Shown piece after piece: positions 55,276 to 64,000 of a stretch of 64,000 nt of DNA. Both the position numbers and the translations under genes were made by a program. The notes beneath the pieces were generated by a model. That model searched no databases, was not told where the DNA came from, and was given only the letters and a program-made list of their open reading frames with translations. Within the stretch, counting starts at the first letter, position 1; the number at the start of each line of letters is the position of its first letter. This DNA comes from Oxalobacteraceae bacterium (GTDB taxonomy: Bacteria > Pseudomonadota > Gammaproteobacteria > Burkholderiales > Burkholderiaceae_D), in NCBI GenBank assembly GCA_947374865.1, contig CANCDR010000004.1, forward strand, positions 119,939-183,938, given 5' to 3'.

Positions 55276-56337
55276 ATGCGTACATTCTCCGGCAAGACGA
55301 ACATAGCAATTTTTCTGAGTGCACTCTTGCTGGGGGAGGGTTTGCCGTCCTTGGAGGCGCAGGCGCAGACTGCGCAAAAACTGGCGACCAGCACCGATGA
55401 AAGCCGTCAGCAAAAATTAATCGAGGGCGCCAAAAAAGAAGGCTCGCTGCTTTTTTACACCACCACGCCGACCGAGTATGTCAGTCTGCTCATTGAGCCC
55501 TTCGAAAAAAAATACGGCATCAAGGTCAACGTCTGGCGTGCGCGTTCCGAGCTGATTTTGCAGCGCGTGATCAATGAGGCGCATGCCGGCAAGCCGGTGG
55601 TCGACGTTATCGCCAGCATCTCGCCACCGATGGAAGCACTGCGGCGCGAAAATCTGCTGCAGGAAGTCGCCTCTGTGCACCACAAAGAGCTGATCCCCTC
55701 GGCGGTACCGGCGCATCATCAATGGGTCTCGACACTGCAATATGTCTTCGTTCAGGCCTATAACACCAGCAAGATCAGCAAAGACGAACTACCAAAAACC
55801 TATCAGGATCTATTAGCGCCAAAGTGGAAAGGCAAGCTGGCCATCGAAGGTTCAGATCATGAGTGGGTAAGCTCTGTGATGAAGGACATGGGCGAGCCCA
55901 ATGGTTCACGGTATTTTAATGATTTAGCAGCGGGTAACGGCCTCTCGGTGCGTAACGGTCATCCCCTGCTGACGAATCTGGTGGCGTCGGGCGAAGTACC
56001 GCTCGCGCTCACGGTCTACCAATACAGTGCCGAGCAGGCTAAAAAGAAGGGCGCGCCGATCGACTGGTTTGCGCTCGAACCGGCAGTCACCATTGCCGAC
56101 GCGATGGCCGTGCCAAAAAACGCACCGCATCCGCATGCCGCCCTGCTTTTTTATGACTACATGATCAGCCTTGAAGCGCAGCGCATCATCGCCAAAATCG
56201 GCTATGTCGCCACGCATGCGGCGCTGGAATCACCACTCAAGAATAGCAAACTCAAAATTCTTGATGCAGGCGTTTTGCTCGATGAGCAGGAAAAATCTAC
56301 TGCCCGCTTTGAGGCAATTTTACGTTTGAATCATTGA
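55276..56337 (+). CDS. Periplasmic solute-binding protein, FbpA-like (paralogue 3)
   Basis: A 353-residue exported binding protein with a signal ending near LEAQAQ. It shares GAKKEGSLLFYTT, FEKKYGIKVNVWRAR, VQAYNTSKISKDELPKTYQDLL and SGEVPLALTVYQYSAEQAKKKG with paralogues 1 and 2. Three paralogues in 7 kb suggest local duplication and specialisation for related ligands. It ends the catabolic operon; a hairpin follows 24 bases later. Confidence 0.85.
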   Translation: MRTFSGKTNIAIFLSALLLGEGLPSLEAQAQTAQKLATSTDESRQQKLIEGAKKEGSLLFYTTTPTEYVSLLIEPFEKKYGIKVNVWRARSELILQRVINEAHAGKPVVDVIASISPPMEALRRENLLQEVASVHHKELIPSAVPAHHQWVSTLQYVFVQAYNTSKISKDELPKTYQDLLAPKWKGKLAIEGSDHEWVSSVMKDMGEPNGSRYFNDLAAGNGLSVRNGHPLLTNLVASGEVPLALTVYQYSAEQAKKKGAPIDWFALEPAVTIADAMAVPKNAPHPHAALLFYDYMISLEAQRIIAKIGYVATHAALESPLKNSKLKILDAGVLLDEQEKSTARFEAILRLNH

Positions 56338-56360
56338 GCCAACGCAGCGGGAATTCGCCG

Positions 56361-56382
56361 GCGGCCGTCGAAGGACGGCCGC
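56361..56382 (+). other. GC-rich hairpin after paralogue 3
   Basis: GCGGCCGTC-GAAG-GACGGCCGC is a perfect nine-pair stem with a GAAG loop. It has no T run. It may end the operon with Rho or protect the transcript, and lies just before the next gene. Confidence 0.6.
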
Positions 56383-56402
56383 ACAATGCTACACTGCGGT
56401 CT

Positions 56403-56960
56403 ATGTATTTATCTTTCACTTTATCTTCCAATTTTTTGCTTAGAGCCGTGCTGGCCGCGCTAATCTCCTGCTGCCTGAGCGCCTGTTCGCCCACCTTTGA
56501 CTGGCGCGAAGTGCGCGATCCGACTGCCGGCTATAGCGTGCTCATGCCCGGCAAACCCAGTACGCATACTCGCCCGGTTTTACTCAACGGGATGACGCTC
56601 GACATGGGCATGCGGGCAGTCGAAGTCAATCAGATCATGTTCGCCATTGGGCAGGTGCGTTTGGCCGATAGCAGTTCGGCAGCGGCCACATTAACGATCA
56701 TGAAAAATCAACTACTCGCCAGCAGCAGTACGACGAGCACCCGCGAAAAGATCATCCCAGCGGCAGATGGCCGCGGCACCATGATTGAAGTCGAGGCCGG
56801 CGGCGCACCGGGTGCTGGCAATAGCGGGCAGTCTCGGGCTCTGTATGGCCGCTTTATCAGTAAAGATGCGGCTTTATATCAGGTGCTCATCGTCGGACCG
56901 AAAAACAAGATCACGGACGAAATGGTAGAAACTTTCCTCACTTCCTTCAAACTGCCTTAA
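56403..56960 (+). CDS. Predicted lipoprotein of unknown function
   Basis: A 185-residue protein with a hydrophobic signal (residues 9-28) ending in CCLSACSP, a lipobox. The remainder is a compact domain starting FDWREVRDPTAGYSVLMPGKPST and ending MVETFLTSFKLP, similar in layout to small periplasmic proteins that contain PGKP. I do not recognise a function. Start ATG 56403 is the one that opens the signal; the frame extends upstream into paralogue 3. Confidence 0.7.
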   Translation: MYLSFTLSSNFLLRAVLAALISCCLSACSPTFDWREVRDPTAGYSVLMPGKPSTHTRPVLLNGMTLDMGMRAVEVNQIMFAIGQVRLADSSSAAATLTIMKNQLLASSSTTSTREKIIPAADGRGTMIEVEAGGAPGAGNSGQSRALYGRFISKDAALYQVLIVGPKNKITDEMVETFLTSFKLP

Positions 56961-57030
56961 TCGGGGCTTTGGGGGCTGTGATCACAAGATCTGCTTTGTT
57001 GAATGATTTATTAATGTGGATGGCTATGTG

Positions 57031-57375
57031 ATGCTGATGACTTTTAAATCCAAAGCGGCGGCGGACGTCCTGATGTACCAAAAGCATGCCAAGCCGCTGC
57101 TCGATCTGCTGCACAAAGACCTCCAGCGCGGGGTCATTACCGCCGCAGAATTACCGGCTGCCGTAGCACTGTTGGAAGCCGAAGTGGCACAGATTAAGGC
57201 CGATGAAGTAGCCCAGGAACGCGAGCGCGCTGCGGCCAGCGCAGGCTATGCCGACGATGATGAACCGCTCACCGGCGCCCTCCTTCCAGTCAGCTTTGCC
57301 ACCCGTACCTATCCCTTGATGGAAATGCTGCGCGCCGCACAAAAAACGCACCACGATGTGATGTGGGGCGTTTGA
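57031..57375 (+). CDS. DUF1840-family protein
   Basis: A 114-residue cytoplasmic protein starting MLMTFKSKAAADVLMYQKHAKPLLDLL, the pattern of the uncharacterised DUF1840 family of betaproteobacteria, with a helical middle and a C-terminal RTYPLMEMLRAAQKTHHDVMWG. A GTG five codons upstream could also serve. Overlaps nothing; the EamA gene follows after 14 bases. Confidence 0.75.
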   Translation: MLMTFKSKAAADVLMYQKHAKPLLDLLHKDLQRGVITAAELPAAVALLEAEVAQIKADEVAQERERAAASAGYADDDEPLTGALLPVSFATRTYPLMEMLRAAQKTHHDVMWGV

Positions 57376-57389
57376 TTTAGCGCAAGCCG

Positions 57390-58484
57390 ATGCAAAAATC
57401 TATTCTTACCGCCTTAGCTGCGGCTCTGCTGTTTGGTGTCAGCACCCCGCTGGCCAAGCTGCTGCTCGGGTACATGACGCCGGTCTTGCTGGCCGGCTTA
57501 CTGTACCTGGGGAGCGGCATTGGTCTCGGGCTGTGCCTGCTGCTGCGGCGAACTTTTACACGGACTGGCACGCCGACTGTCACGCAAAATGCCAGCGAAA
57601 GCAGTCTGCAGCGCAGCGACCTGCCATGGTTGGCTGGCGCCATCCTGTTTGGCGGCATCGGCGGTCCGATTTTGCTGATGCTGGGTCTGGCACAGTCGAC
57701 CGCCTCGGGTGCTGCGCTACTCCTGAATCTGGAAGGCGTGTTGACCGCCCTGCTGGCCTGGTTTGTCGTGCGAGAAAATTTTGATCGCCGCACCCTGAGC
57801 GGCATGCTGCTCATTACCGCCGGTGGCGTGCTGCTGGTGCTTGAGCCGGGTGGATCGATGACATTCACCGGCGGATCCCTGCTCATCATCGCCGCCTGCG
57901 CCTGCTGGGCGATCGATAATAATCTGACGCGCAAGATCGCCGCCAGCGATGCCTTACAGATTGCCACCATCAAGGGTCTGGTCGCCGCGCTGGTCAATCT
58001 TGGTCTGGCCTGGCAGCTTGGCGCCTCCTGGCCGCCAACATCGATGACAGTCATGGCCGGCGTGATCGGTTTCGCCGGCTATGGTTTGAGTCTGGTGCTG
58101 TTTGTGGTGGCGCTGCGCGAACTGGGCAGCGCCCGGACTGGCGCGTATTTTTCTGCCGCACCGATGGTCGGCGCCGCGCTGTCTGTGGTCTTGTTGCAGG
58201 AAGTCCCCGGCATACTGTTCTGGAGCGCCGCCTTACTCATGGGCGCGGGCCTGATGTTGCACTGGCACGAACACCACCAACACGAGCATCATCACGATCC
58301 GCTCACGCACGCACATCCGCATACACATGATCCGAGCCAGATAGACGGCCTGCATCATCAGCACCAACACGTCGGACAGGAAGTAGTCAACGCGGCGCTC
58401 GGACATACACATCGCCATTCACACACGGAACTGCCGCACAGTCATCCGCACTTTCCGGATATTCATCACCGGCATGAGCACTAA
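57390..58484 (+). CDS. EamA-family transporter with histidine-rich tail
   Basis: A 364-residue drug/metabolite-superfamily transporter with about ten membrane helices in two EamA halves (residues 5-135 and 150-290). The last 75 residues are a cytoplasmic or periplasmic tail with 27 histidines in HxH and HH patterns, suited to binding Zn, Ni or Co. The tail suggests metal-related transport or buffering, but the core family also exports amino acids and metabolites. Starts 14 bases after the DUF1840 gene, so probably co-transcribed. Confidence 0.8.
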   Translation: MQKSILTALAAALLFGVSTPLAKLLLGYMTPVLLAGLLYLGSGIGLGLCLLLRRTFTRTGTPTVTQNASESSLQRSDLPWLAGAILFGGIGGPILLMLGLAQSTASGAALLLNLEGVLTALLAWFVVRENFDRRTLSGMLLITAGGVLLVLEPGGSMTFTGGSLLIIAACACWAIDNNLTRKIAASDALQIATIKGLVAALVNLGLAWQLGASWPPTSMTVMAGVIGFAGYGLSLVLFVVALRELGSARTGAYFSAAPMVGAALSVVLLQEVPGILFWSAALLMGAGLMLHWHEHHQHEHHHDPLTHAHPHTHDPSQIDGLHHQHQHVGQEVVNAALGHTHRHSHTELPHSHPHFPDIHHRHEH

Positions 58485-58607
58485 AATTCGGCACGAAAAA
58501 GCCACATGCGCAGCGGCAGCGGCGGATAAAGTAAAGATGAAATGGAGTAAAGCGAAGATGCATTAAAACTGCAGAGGGGAAAATGCAGAAAGCGACTTAG
58601 CGCAGCA

Positions 58608-58991
58608 TCAGATAAGGGCGAATCCGGTATCGTTCGCGCCGATCAGACACACCGCGGTGCTGGACTCTCCGGCGGAACCAGCCGACATGAGAACGCCTTC
58701 GCGGCTGATCTGGGTAACTTCGGCGCTAAAGATGACGCCCTGTTCGATGGCAAACACGCTATCGCTGGCTTGATTATCCGGAATGTCGGACTGCAGGGTC
58801 CAGAGCGCATCCGCACCGTAGACTTGTTCAGCGTACACCAGCGATAAAGCCAATTCAGCAGGACTGGCCGTCGCGCCGTCGATCTGCACCATGGCATTGA
58901 CCTGTTCATCCATTGCCTGCGCATTCGCAGCCGCCAGCAGAGCAGGCAAGTTTGCGCTTGTGAGGGTGAGGGAAGCTTTGGAGTCCAACAT
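58608..58991 (-). CDS. Hypothetical protein, conserved features not recognised
   Basis: A 127-residue cytoplasmic protein without signal or membrane segment, beginning MLDSKASLTLTSANLPALLAAANAQA and ending AVCLIGANDTGFALI. It is acidic and Ala-rich. ATG 58991 is used; a TTG six codons upstream is possible. The frame has coding-like composition and lies alone between converging and diverging neighbours, so it is probably real. I do not recognise a family. Confidence 0.5.
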   Translation of the reverse strand: MLDSKASLTLTSANLPALLAAANAQAMDEQVNAMVQIDGATASPAELALSLVYAEQVYGADALWTLQSDIPDNQASDSVFAIEQGVIFSAEVTQISREGVLMSAGSAGESSTAVCLIGANDTGFALI

Positions 58992-59181
58992 GGGTCGGCC
59001 TGTCGTCAAGGTGAATGCAATGGGTCAATGGCCAAAAACAACCATTCAGACGCGATTTTAACCCATCTCAGTCATTTTTTCCCATTTTGTCTGTCGCAAG
59101 GCCAGCACCCCAGTACAATCACGACTTGATCAATTTGGCAGCACGCCGATCCGCCAGACGTGGCGCTCGGCCGAGAATCCC

Positions 59182-60495
59182 TTGTCCACATCCAATCTGA
59201 AACCCGATTCCCTCGCCTATAGTCTGCTAGGCGCCGCCCAAACCGTGAATCAGGTACTGGCCGGCAGCGCCCTGCCGCAGGCCCTGGCGCGTATTATTAC
59301 GCCGGCCACACCTACCCAGGCGCGCGGCGCCATCCAGGACATCGCCTACCGCACCATGCGGCGGGTCGGACGGGCTGAAAAACTCCTGCACGAGTTAGCC
59401 AGCAAACCGCCCGACCCGGCGCTGTTGCATGCCCTGTTATGTTGCGCGCTCTCGCTCATTTCCGACCCGGATACCTCGCAGGGACCGGCGCCCTACAACG
59501 AATTTACCGTCGTCGATCAGGCCGTCACCGCCGCCACAAACTGCCCGGAGATTGCCCATGCCAAGGGGATGGTCAACGCGGTGCTGCGGCGCTTTTTGCG
59601 TGAGCGCGACGCGTTGCTGGCCAAAGTGCTGCAAGATCCGGTCGCGGCCTGGAATTATCCCGGCTGGTGGATTGACGCCGTCCGTACAGCCTATCCCGCC
59701 GACTGGTCCAGTATTTTGCAGGCCGGCAATACTCAGCCGCCCCTCACCCTGCGCGTGAATCGCAGCCAGACCGACGTGGCGTCCTATCTGCAACTGCTCG
59801 CTGGTGCTGGCATGCCCGCTACCCAGATCGGCCCGTGGGCGGTACGCCTGGCGCAGCCGATCCAGGTACACCTGATCCCCGGTTTTGAAGAAGGTCTGGT
59901 CTCGGTGCAAGACGCCGCTGCCCAGCAGGCGGCAACGCTGCTCGATTTGCACGATGGTCAACGGGTGCTCGACGCCTGCGCAGCACCAGGCGGCAAGACC
60001 TGTCACATTCTGGAAACCGCCGCCGTCGACCTGACTGCGATCGACAGCGATATGCAGCGCATTCCCCGCATCCGGGAAAACCTCGAACGACTGCACCTGA
60101 AAGCCCAGCTCAAAACCGGTAACGCCATGCGCGACGGCTGGTGGAATGGTCAGCCGTTTGACCGCATTCTGGCCGACGTGCCCTGCACCGCCTCCGGCAT
60201 CGTGCGCCGCCATCCGGATATTCGCTGGCTGCGCCGTACCGGTGATGCATCCCAATTGGCAACAGTTTCAGCACAAATATTGGACAATCTTTGGCGCATG
60301 CTGCGTCCCGATGGTAAATTGCTGTTCGTAACTTGTTCGGTGTGGCCGCAGGAATCGACAGACCAGGCCGCAGCCTTTGAAGCGCGGCATGGTGCGATTC
60401 GTTTGCCGGCACCCGGCCAGCTGATGCCGACCGCCAATGGAACCGATGACCATGATGGTTTGTTTTATGCCTTATTCCAAAAGCCGGCCGCATAA
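59182..60495 (+). CDS. rsmB: RsmB, 16S rRNA m5C967 methyltransferase
   Basis: RsmB methylates C967 of 16S rRNA. The 437-residue protein has the NusB-like N-terminal domain (AQTVNQVLAGSALPQALAR) and the Rossmann domain with VLDACAAPGGKTCHILE, ILADVPCTASGIVRRHPDI (catalytic Cys motif) and VTCSVWPQES (second Cys). It appears to start at a TTG; I found no better in-frame ATG or GTG near. Beginning of the rsmB-DUF4390-ntrY-ntrX group. Confidence 0.92.
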   Translation: MSTSNLKPDSLAYSLLGAAQTVNQVLAGSALPQALARIITPATPTQARGAIQDIAYRTMRRVGRAEKLLHELASKPPDPALLHALLCCALSLISDPDTSQGPAPYNEFTVVDQAVTAATNCPEIAHAKGMVNAVLRRFLRERDALLAKVLQDPVAAWNYPGWWIDAVRTAYPADWSSILQAGNTQPPLTLRVNRSQTDVASYLQLLAGAGMPATQIGPWAVRLAQPIQVHLIPGFEEGLVSVQDAAAQQAATLLDLHDGQRVLDACAAPGGKTCHILETAAVDLTAIDSDMQRIPRIRENLERLHLKAQLKTGNAMRDGWWNGQPFDRILADVPCTASGIVRRHPDIRWLRRTGDASQLATVSAQILDNLWRMLRPDGKLLFVTCSVWPQESTDQAAAFEARHGAIRLPAPGQLMPTANGTDDHDGLFYALFQKPAA

Positions 60496-60570
60496 ACAAT
60501 TTCTGCGTCCGTCTCATTGGCGTCTGATTAACGTAACTCACTATTGCGGCGACCTGACCGCACCCATCGC

Positions 60571-61161
60571 GTGATACAACGACTTTTTCATTTTGCACTG
60601 CGTTGCTTGCTGACTGCCCTGTTGGGGCTGGCACTGTTGCATCCGGCGGTGCAGGCTGCCGAAGTCGACGTCCAGCATGCACAGCTGGAAAGTTCCGACG
60701 ACAATTACCGGCTCGCGGCCAGCTTTTCGTTTGAACTCAACCGTGGACTGGAAGATGCGGTGTTGCGCGGCATTGCGCTGTACTTTACGACCGACGTCGA
60801 ATTGACCCGTCGTCGCTGGTACTGGCTGGATGAAAAAACCCAGACCGCCACGCAAACGGTGCGCGTTTCCTATAATTTGCTCACCCGTCAATACAACGCT
60901 GCGGTGTATAACCCCACCTCCACCGGCCGCATGCAGCAAAGCTTTGCCACTCTCGACGAGGCATTGGCACTGGTGCGCCGGCCAAGCCGCTGGGTCGTGG
61001 TCGAGAAAGCCCAGCTCAAGTCGGGTGAAAATTATCAGGTCGCGCTGCGCATGCGGCTTGACCTGACGCAGCTGCCCAAGCCTTTTCAGGTCAATGCGAT
61101 CAATAACAGCGACTGGCGCCTCAGCTCGGACTGGAAACACTTCACCTTTCGGGCGGACTGA
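60571..61161 (+). CDS. DUF4390 exported protein, ntrYX-associated
   Basis: A 196-residue protein with a signal peptide (hydrophobic LLTALLGLALLHPAVQAAE) and an uncharacterised DUF4390 domain: SFSFELNRGLEDAVLRGIALYF, RRRWYWLDEKT, VSYNLLTRQY. It lies directly before ntrY in many betaproteobacteria and may act in the envelope beside the NtrY sensor. GTG at 60571 gives a compact signal; a TTG at 60544 adds nine codons. The stop lies two bases before the ntrY start. Confidence 0.8.
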   Translation: MIQRLFHFALRCLLTALLGLALLHPAVQAAEVDVQHAQLESSDDNYRLAASFSFELNRGLEDAVLRGIALYFTTDVELTRRRWYWLDEKTQTATQTVRVSYNLLTRQYNAAVYNPTSTGRMQQSFATLDEALALVRRPSRWVVVEKAQLKSGENYQVALRMRLDLTQLPKPFQVNAINNSDWRLSSDWKHFTFRAD

Positions 61162-61163
61162 GC

Positions 61164-63440
61164 GTGACGCGGCTGATGCGCTATCTGCTGGGGTCAGGCA
61201 CCATTGGGGCATGCATTCTGCTGTTCCTGCTGGCATCGGCATCTGAAAATAGCGCCGCCTTCGACCAACGCCTGCCATGGCTTTTTGGGCTCAATGCCTT
61301 AGTCGCCACCGCGCTGCTGGTGCTGATGATGTGGCTGCTGGGTCGCCTGTATCAGCGGCGCAAACAGCAGCAATTCGGCTCGCGGCTGATGACGCGTCTG
61401 GTATTTCTGTTTGCCGCGATCGGCGTTTTGCCGGGCGTGGTGATTTATCTGGTATCGGTGCAATTTGTCTCGCGCTCGATCGAATCCTGGTTTGATGTGC
61501 GGGTTGAATCTGCGCTCGAATCGGGCTTAAATCTGTCGCGCTCGGCGCTCGACAGTTCACTTTCCGAACTCAATTCTAAAGCACGCAATCTTGCCGGCGA
61601 AATGGCCAATCTATCTGATATCAGACAGATCACGCAGCTATCGCGACTACGTGACCAGAATGCGCAGATGCAGGCCACCGTCCTTACCAGCAGCGGCCAC
61701 ATCCTGGCCAGCATTGGCGGACCGATCGGCGCTTTGACGCCAGATTTACCCAGCACCGCCATGCTGCGTCAGGCGCGACTCTCACGTGGCTACGCAGCCA
61801 TTGAGGGCGGCGCGGACGGGTCCGAGAATGGTGGACCCAAACTGGATACCCCAAGTAGCCTGCGCCTGCGGGCCTTGGTCGCCATTCCGGCCAGCGATGG
61901 CCTGTCCTTGCAAGGTGAACTACGGTTTTTACAATTGCTGCAGCCGGTGCCGCCGCAGTTAGCCGCCAACGCCGAAGCCCTGCGTTTGGCCTACAGTGAA
62001 TATCAGGAGCGCTCACTGGGTCGTTCGGGCTTGCGCAAAATTTATATCGTCTCCCTGACCCTGACCCTGCTGCTGGCGATTTTTGGCGCCATCGTCTCGG
62101 CCTTCCTGATCGCCACCGACCTGGCCCAGCCGCTGTTACTGCTGGCCGAAGGCACCAAGGCGGTTGCTGAGGGTAATTTTTCGCCACGGCCGATCGTAGC
62201 CACATCGGATGAATTAGGCACCCTCACGCAATCCTTCAACACCATGACCAAACAGCTCTCGGACGCGCGGGCGGCGGTGGAAGATAATCGGATTGAGCTG
62301 GAAAACGCCAAGGCCTATCTGGAATCGGTACTGGCCAATATGTCGGCCGGGGTGATGGTCTTTGATGGCCAATTCAAACTCGTCACCTGTAACGAATCTG
62401 TCGAGCGCATTTTGCAGCGCGACTTCGATCCCTACATTGGCCGCACCTTATCTTCGATCAGTGAACTGGGCGTCTTCGCGCAGATGATTACCCAGGCATT
62501 TTCAGGCCAGAATGCGCAGACCGCAGCGGATGGCGAACAGCATCTGCACTGGCAGCAGCAAATTGAAATTCCGCGTGGCGTACACCAGAGCCCGTTCATG
62601 CAGGACGAAGGTAATTTGACCTTGCTTGCCCGCGGCTCCCATCTGCCCGGTACCGATGGTATCGGCTACGTGATCGTGTTCGATGATATTTCTGACGTGA
62701 TCTCGGGCCAGCGCTCGATCGCCTGGGGCGAAGTCGCGCGCCGGCTGGCGCATGAAATCAAAAACCCGCTCACGCCAATTCAGCTCTCGGCCGAACGCAT
62801 CCAGATGAAACTGGCAGACAAACTCGATCCCGTCGACGCAGCCCTGCTCAACCGCAGCACCACCACGATCGTCAATCAAGTCGCGGCGATGAAACAGATG
62901 GTGGACGACTTCCGCGATTACGCACGCACGCCACCCGCTGTCCTCGCACCGCTTGATCTGAATGCCTTGATCGAAGAAATTTTGAACCTCTATTTGAACG
63001 GTGATGGACGCGACATCATCCAGCCGGCACTCACGCCAATGTTGCCTATGGTCATGGGTGATGCGACACAATTACGACAAGTCATCCACAATCTTTTACA
63101 GAACGCGCAGGACGCCATCAGCGAGCGCACCGACAACACAACGCCACCTAGCATCCGCATCGTTACCGAAGAAATTCACTACCGTAATGCCGATGGTGAG
63201 GTGAGCACAGCGGTCCAGATACAGATTATCGATAATGGCAACGGTTTTCCGGCGCCGATCCTGGCTCGCGCGTTCGAACCTTACGTCACCTCCAAGCCAC
63301 GTGGCACAGGACTTGGCTTACCGATGGTGAAAAAAATTATTGACGAACATGGCGGGCGGATAGATATTCAAAACAGGGGCGATGATAAGGGCGCGAAAAT
63401 CGCCATTTTGCTGTTAAAGTTAGCGCCTGAATTCGCGTGA
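61164..63440 (+). CDS. ntrY: NtrY, nitrogen-regulation sensor histidine kinase
   Basis: NtrY is a membrane sensor kinase paired with NtrX in nitrogen and redox control. The 758-residue protein has several N-terminal helices, a periplasmic sensor region, a helix near residue 300, then HAMP, PAS (ILQRDFDPYIGRTL), a dimerisation domain with the phospho-acceptor His in ARRLAHEIKNPLTPIQ, and the ATPase with NLLQNAQDA (N box) and GTGLGLPMVKKI (G box). It begins with GTG, two bases after the DUF4390 stop. Confidence 0.92.
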   Translation: MTRLMRYLLGSGTIGACILLFLLASASENSAAFDQRLPWLFGLNALVATALLVLMMWLLGRLYQRRKQQQFGSRLMTRLVFLFAAIGVLPGVVIYLVSVQFVSRSIESWFDVRVESALESGLNLSRSALDSSLSELNSKARNLAGEMANLSDIRQITQLSRLRDQNAQMQATVLTSSGHILASIGGPIGALTPDLPSTAMLRQARLSRGYAAIEGGADGSENGGPKLDTPSSLRLRALVAIPASDGLSLQGELRFLQLLQPVPPQLAANAEALRLAYSEYQERSLGRSGLRKIYIVSLTLTLLLAIFGAIVSAFLIATDLAQPLLLLAEGTKAVAEGNFSPRPIVATSDELGTLTQSFNTMTKQLSDARAAVEDNRIELENAKAYLESVLANMSAGVMVFDGQFKLVTCNESVERILQRDFDPYIGRTLSSISELGVFAQMITQAFSGQNAQTAADGEQHLHWQQQIEIPRGVHQSPFMQDEGNLTLLARGSHLPGTDGIGYVIVFDDISDVISGQRSIAWGEVARRLAHEIKNPLTPIQLSAERIQMKLADKLDPVDAALLNRSTTTIVNQVAAMKQMVDDFRDYARTPPAVLAPLDLNALIEEILNLYLNGDGRDIIQPALTPMLPMVMGDATQLRQVIHNLLQNAQDAISERTDNTTPPSIRIVTEEIHYRNADGEVSTAVQIQIIDNGNGFPAPILARAFEPYVTSKPRGTGLGLPMVKKIIDEHGGRIDIQNRGDDKGAKIAILLLKLAPEFA

Positions 63441-63579
63441 ATTTTCGTGATCGAACGTCCTTCGTATCACGATAAGCGGCAAGATAGACGAATAACTATT
63501 TAAGACATGTGTGTTTTTCAATCAAGCATGAGGCTGCCCAAAAAAACGGCAGCCAAAACTGAAGAAGGAATACAAGGGT

Positions 63580-64000
63580 ATGGCAAACATCCTGGTCGTT
63601 GATGACGAAATGGGCATCCGTGAATTGTTATCTGAAATTCTCGGTGATGAAGGACATGTGGTGACTACCGCCGAGAATGCCCAGCAGGCACGCGAAGTTC
63701 GCGCCGCTGGTGCGCCCGATTTGGTATTGCTCGATATCTGGATGCCGGATACCGACGGCGTCACCCTGCTCAAGGAATGGCAGCGTGACGGACTGTTGAC
63801 GATGCCGGTGATTATGATGTCCGGTCATGCAACGATCGACACGGCAGTGGAAGCGACGCGTATCGGTGCATTGAATTTTCTCGAGAAGCCGATTTCGCTG
63901 CAAAAGCTCTTAAAAGCCGTACAACAAGGACTCAGCCGCGGCACCGACATCAGCCGTCCGCCCAGCTTTCATTCCCGTCCTCACCTGTCAACGCATGCCG
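63580..64000 (+). CDS. ntrX: NtrX, sigma-54-type response regulator (partial)
   Basis: The visible 140 codons are the receiver domain of an NtrC-family regulator: acidic pair Asp8-Asp9, phospho-acceptor Asp52 in LVLLDIWMPD, and Lys103 in LEKP. The AAA+ sigma-54 activation and DNA-binding domains lie beyond the right edge. A GAAGGAA ribosome site is near, and ntrY is 139 bases upstream. The frame is open at base 64000. Confidence 0.92.
   Translation, partial: MANILVVDDEMGIRELLSEILGDEGHVVTTAENAQQAREVRAAGAPDLVLLDIWMPDTDGVTLLKEWQRDGLLTMPVIMMSGHATIDTAVEATRIGALNFLEKPISLQKLLKAVQQGLSRGTDISRPPSFHSRPHLSTHA

Noticed and set aside
59437..60255. Long minus-strand open frame (272 codons) opposite rsmB.
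   Set aside because: RsmB motifs are complete on the plus strand; the antisense frame has no family features.

Overview
The window reads as a chromosomal segment of a betaproteobacterium, most likely Burkholderiales and possibly near Oxalobacteraceae. This rests on protein families and gene order: mreBCD-mrdA-rodA-rlpA beside divergent gatCAB; metX-metW followed upstream by ptsI-ptsH-EIIA and gshB-gshA; rsmB-DUF4390-ntrY-ntrX; and a chemotrophic sox operon. No family-level assignment can be proved without a search. The DNA is moderately GC-rich and densely coded. I see no rRNA, tRNA, CRISPR array, transposase or prophage gene.

Layout. 1-8310 (minus): thiosulfate-oxidation operon soxE-soxF-soxC-soxD-soxY-soxZ-dsrE-like-soxA-soxX-soxB, with soxB cut by the left edge. 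8348-11115: the dolP, diaA/gmhA and yraN group, interrupted by an opposing M14-type metallohydrolase. 11273-19224: rsmI, then the rod-shape and peptidoglycan operon (mreB, mreC, mreD, mrdA, rodA, rlpA). 19481-25106: gatCAB, pyrE, an exonuclease III homologue and an rlmI-like gene that has lost its catalytic half. 25130-30840: a complete tripartite RND efflux operon. 30969-37502: metW, metX, an orphan PTS phosphorelay, gshB and gshA. 37827-40502: torF-like porin, glnK and amtB. 40855-46928: ubiK, an exported RidA, a TonB-dependent receptor, a class I cytochrome c and a Tat-exported flavin amine / L-amino-acid oxidase. 47269-56337: comM, then an accessory-looking catabolic cluster of a TauD-type dioxygenase, a phosphotriesterase-like hydrolase, an SDR, an aldehyde dehydrogenase and three paralogous solute-binding proteins with no transporter. 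56403-64000: small genes, a His-rich EamA transporter, rsmB, DUF4390, ntrY and the start of ntrX.

The most interesting system is at 37.8-47.1 kb. Three separate transcription units each have a close match to the sigma-54 -24/-12 promoter: torF-glnK-amtB, ridA-TonB receptor, and amine oxidase-cytochrome c. Two of them have an NtrC-like dyad about 60-110 bases upstream. The oxidase carries the GPxRxP..H signature of L-amino-acid oxidases and a Tat signal. Beside it is a secreted cytochrome c that could take its electrons. RidA, whose family hydrolyses the imino acids such enzymes make, has its own signal peptide here. AmtB could import the ammonium released. I read this as a nitrogen-controlled periplasmic module that strips ammonia from amino acids or amines and feeds the electrons to respiration. 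The sequence shows the parts and promoters; the joint function is inference.

The second accessory locus (48.8-56.3 kb) has a divergent control region with two palindromes and a good sigma-70 promoter. Its substrate cannot be named from sequence.
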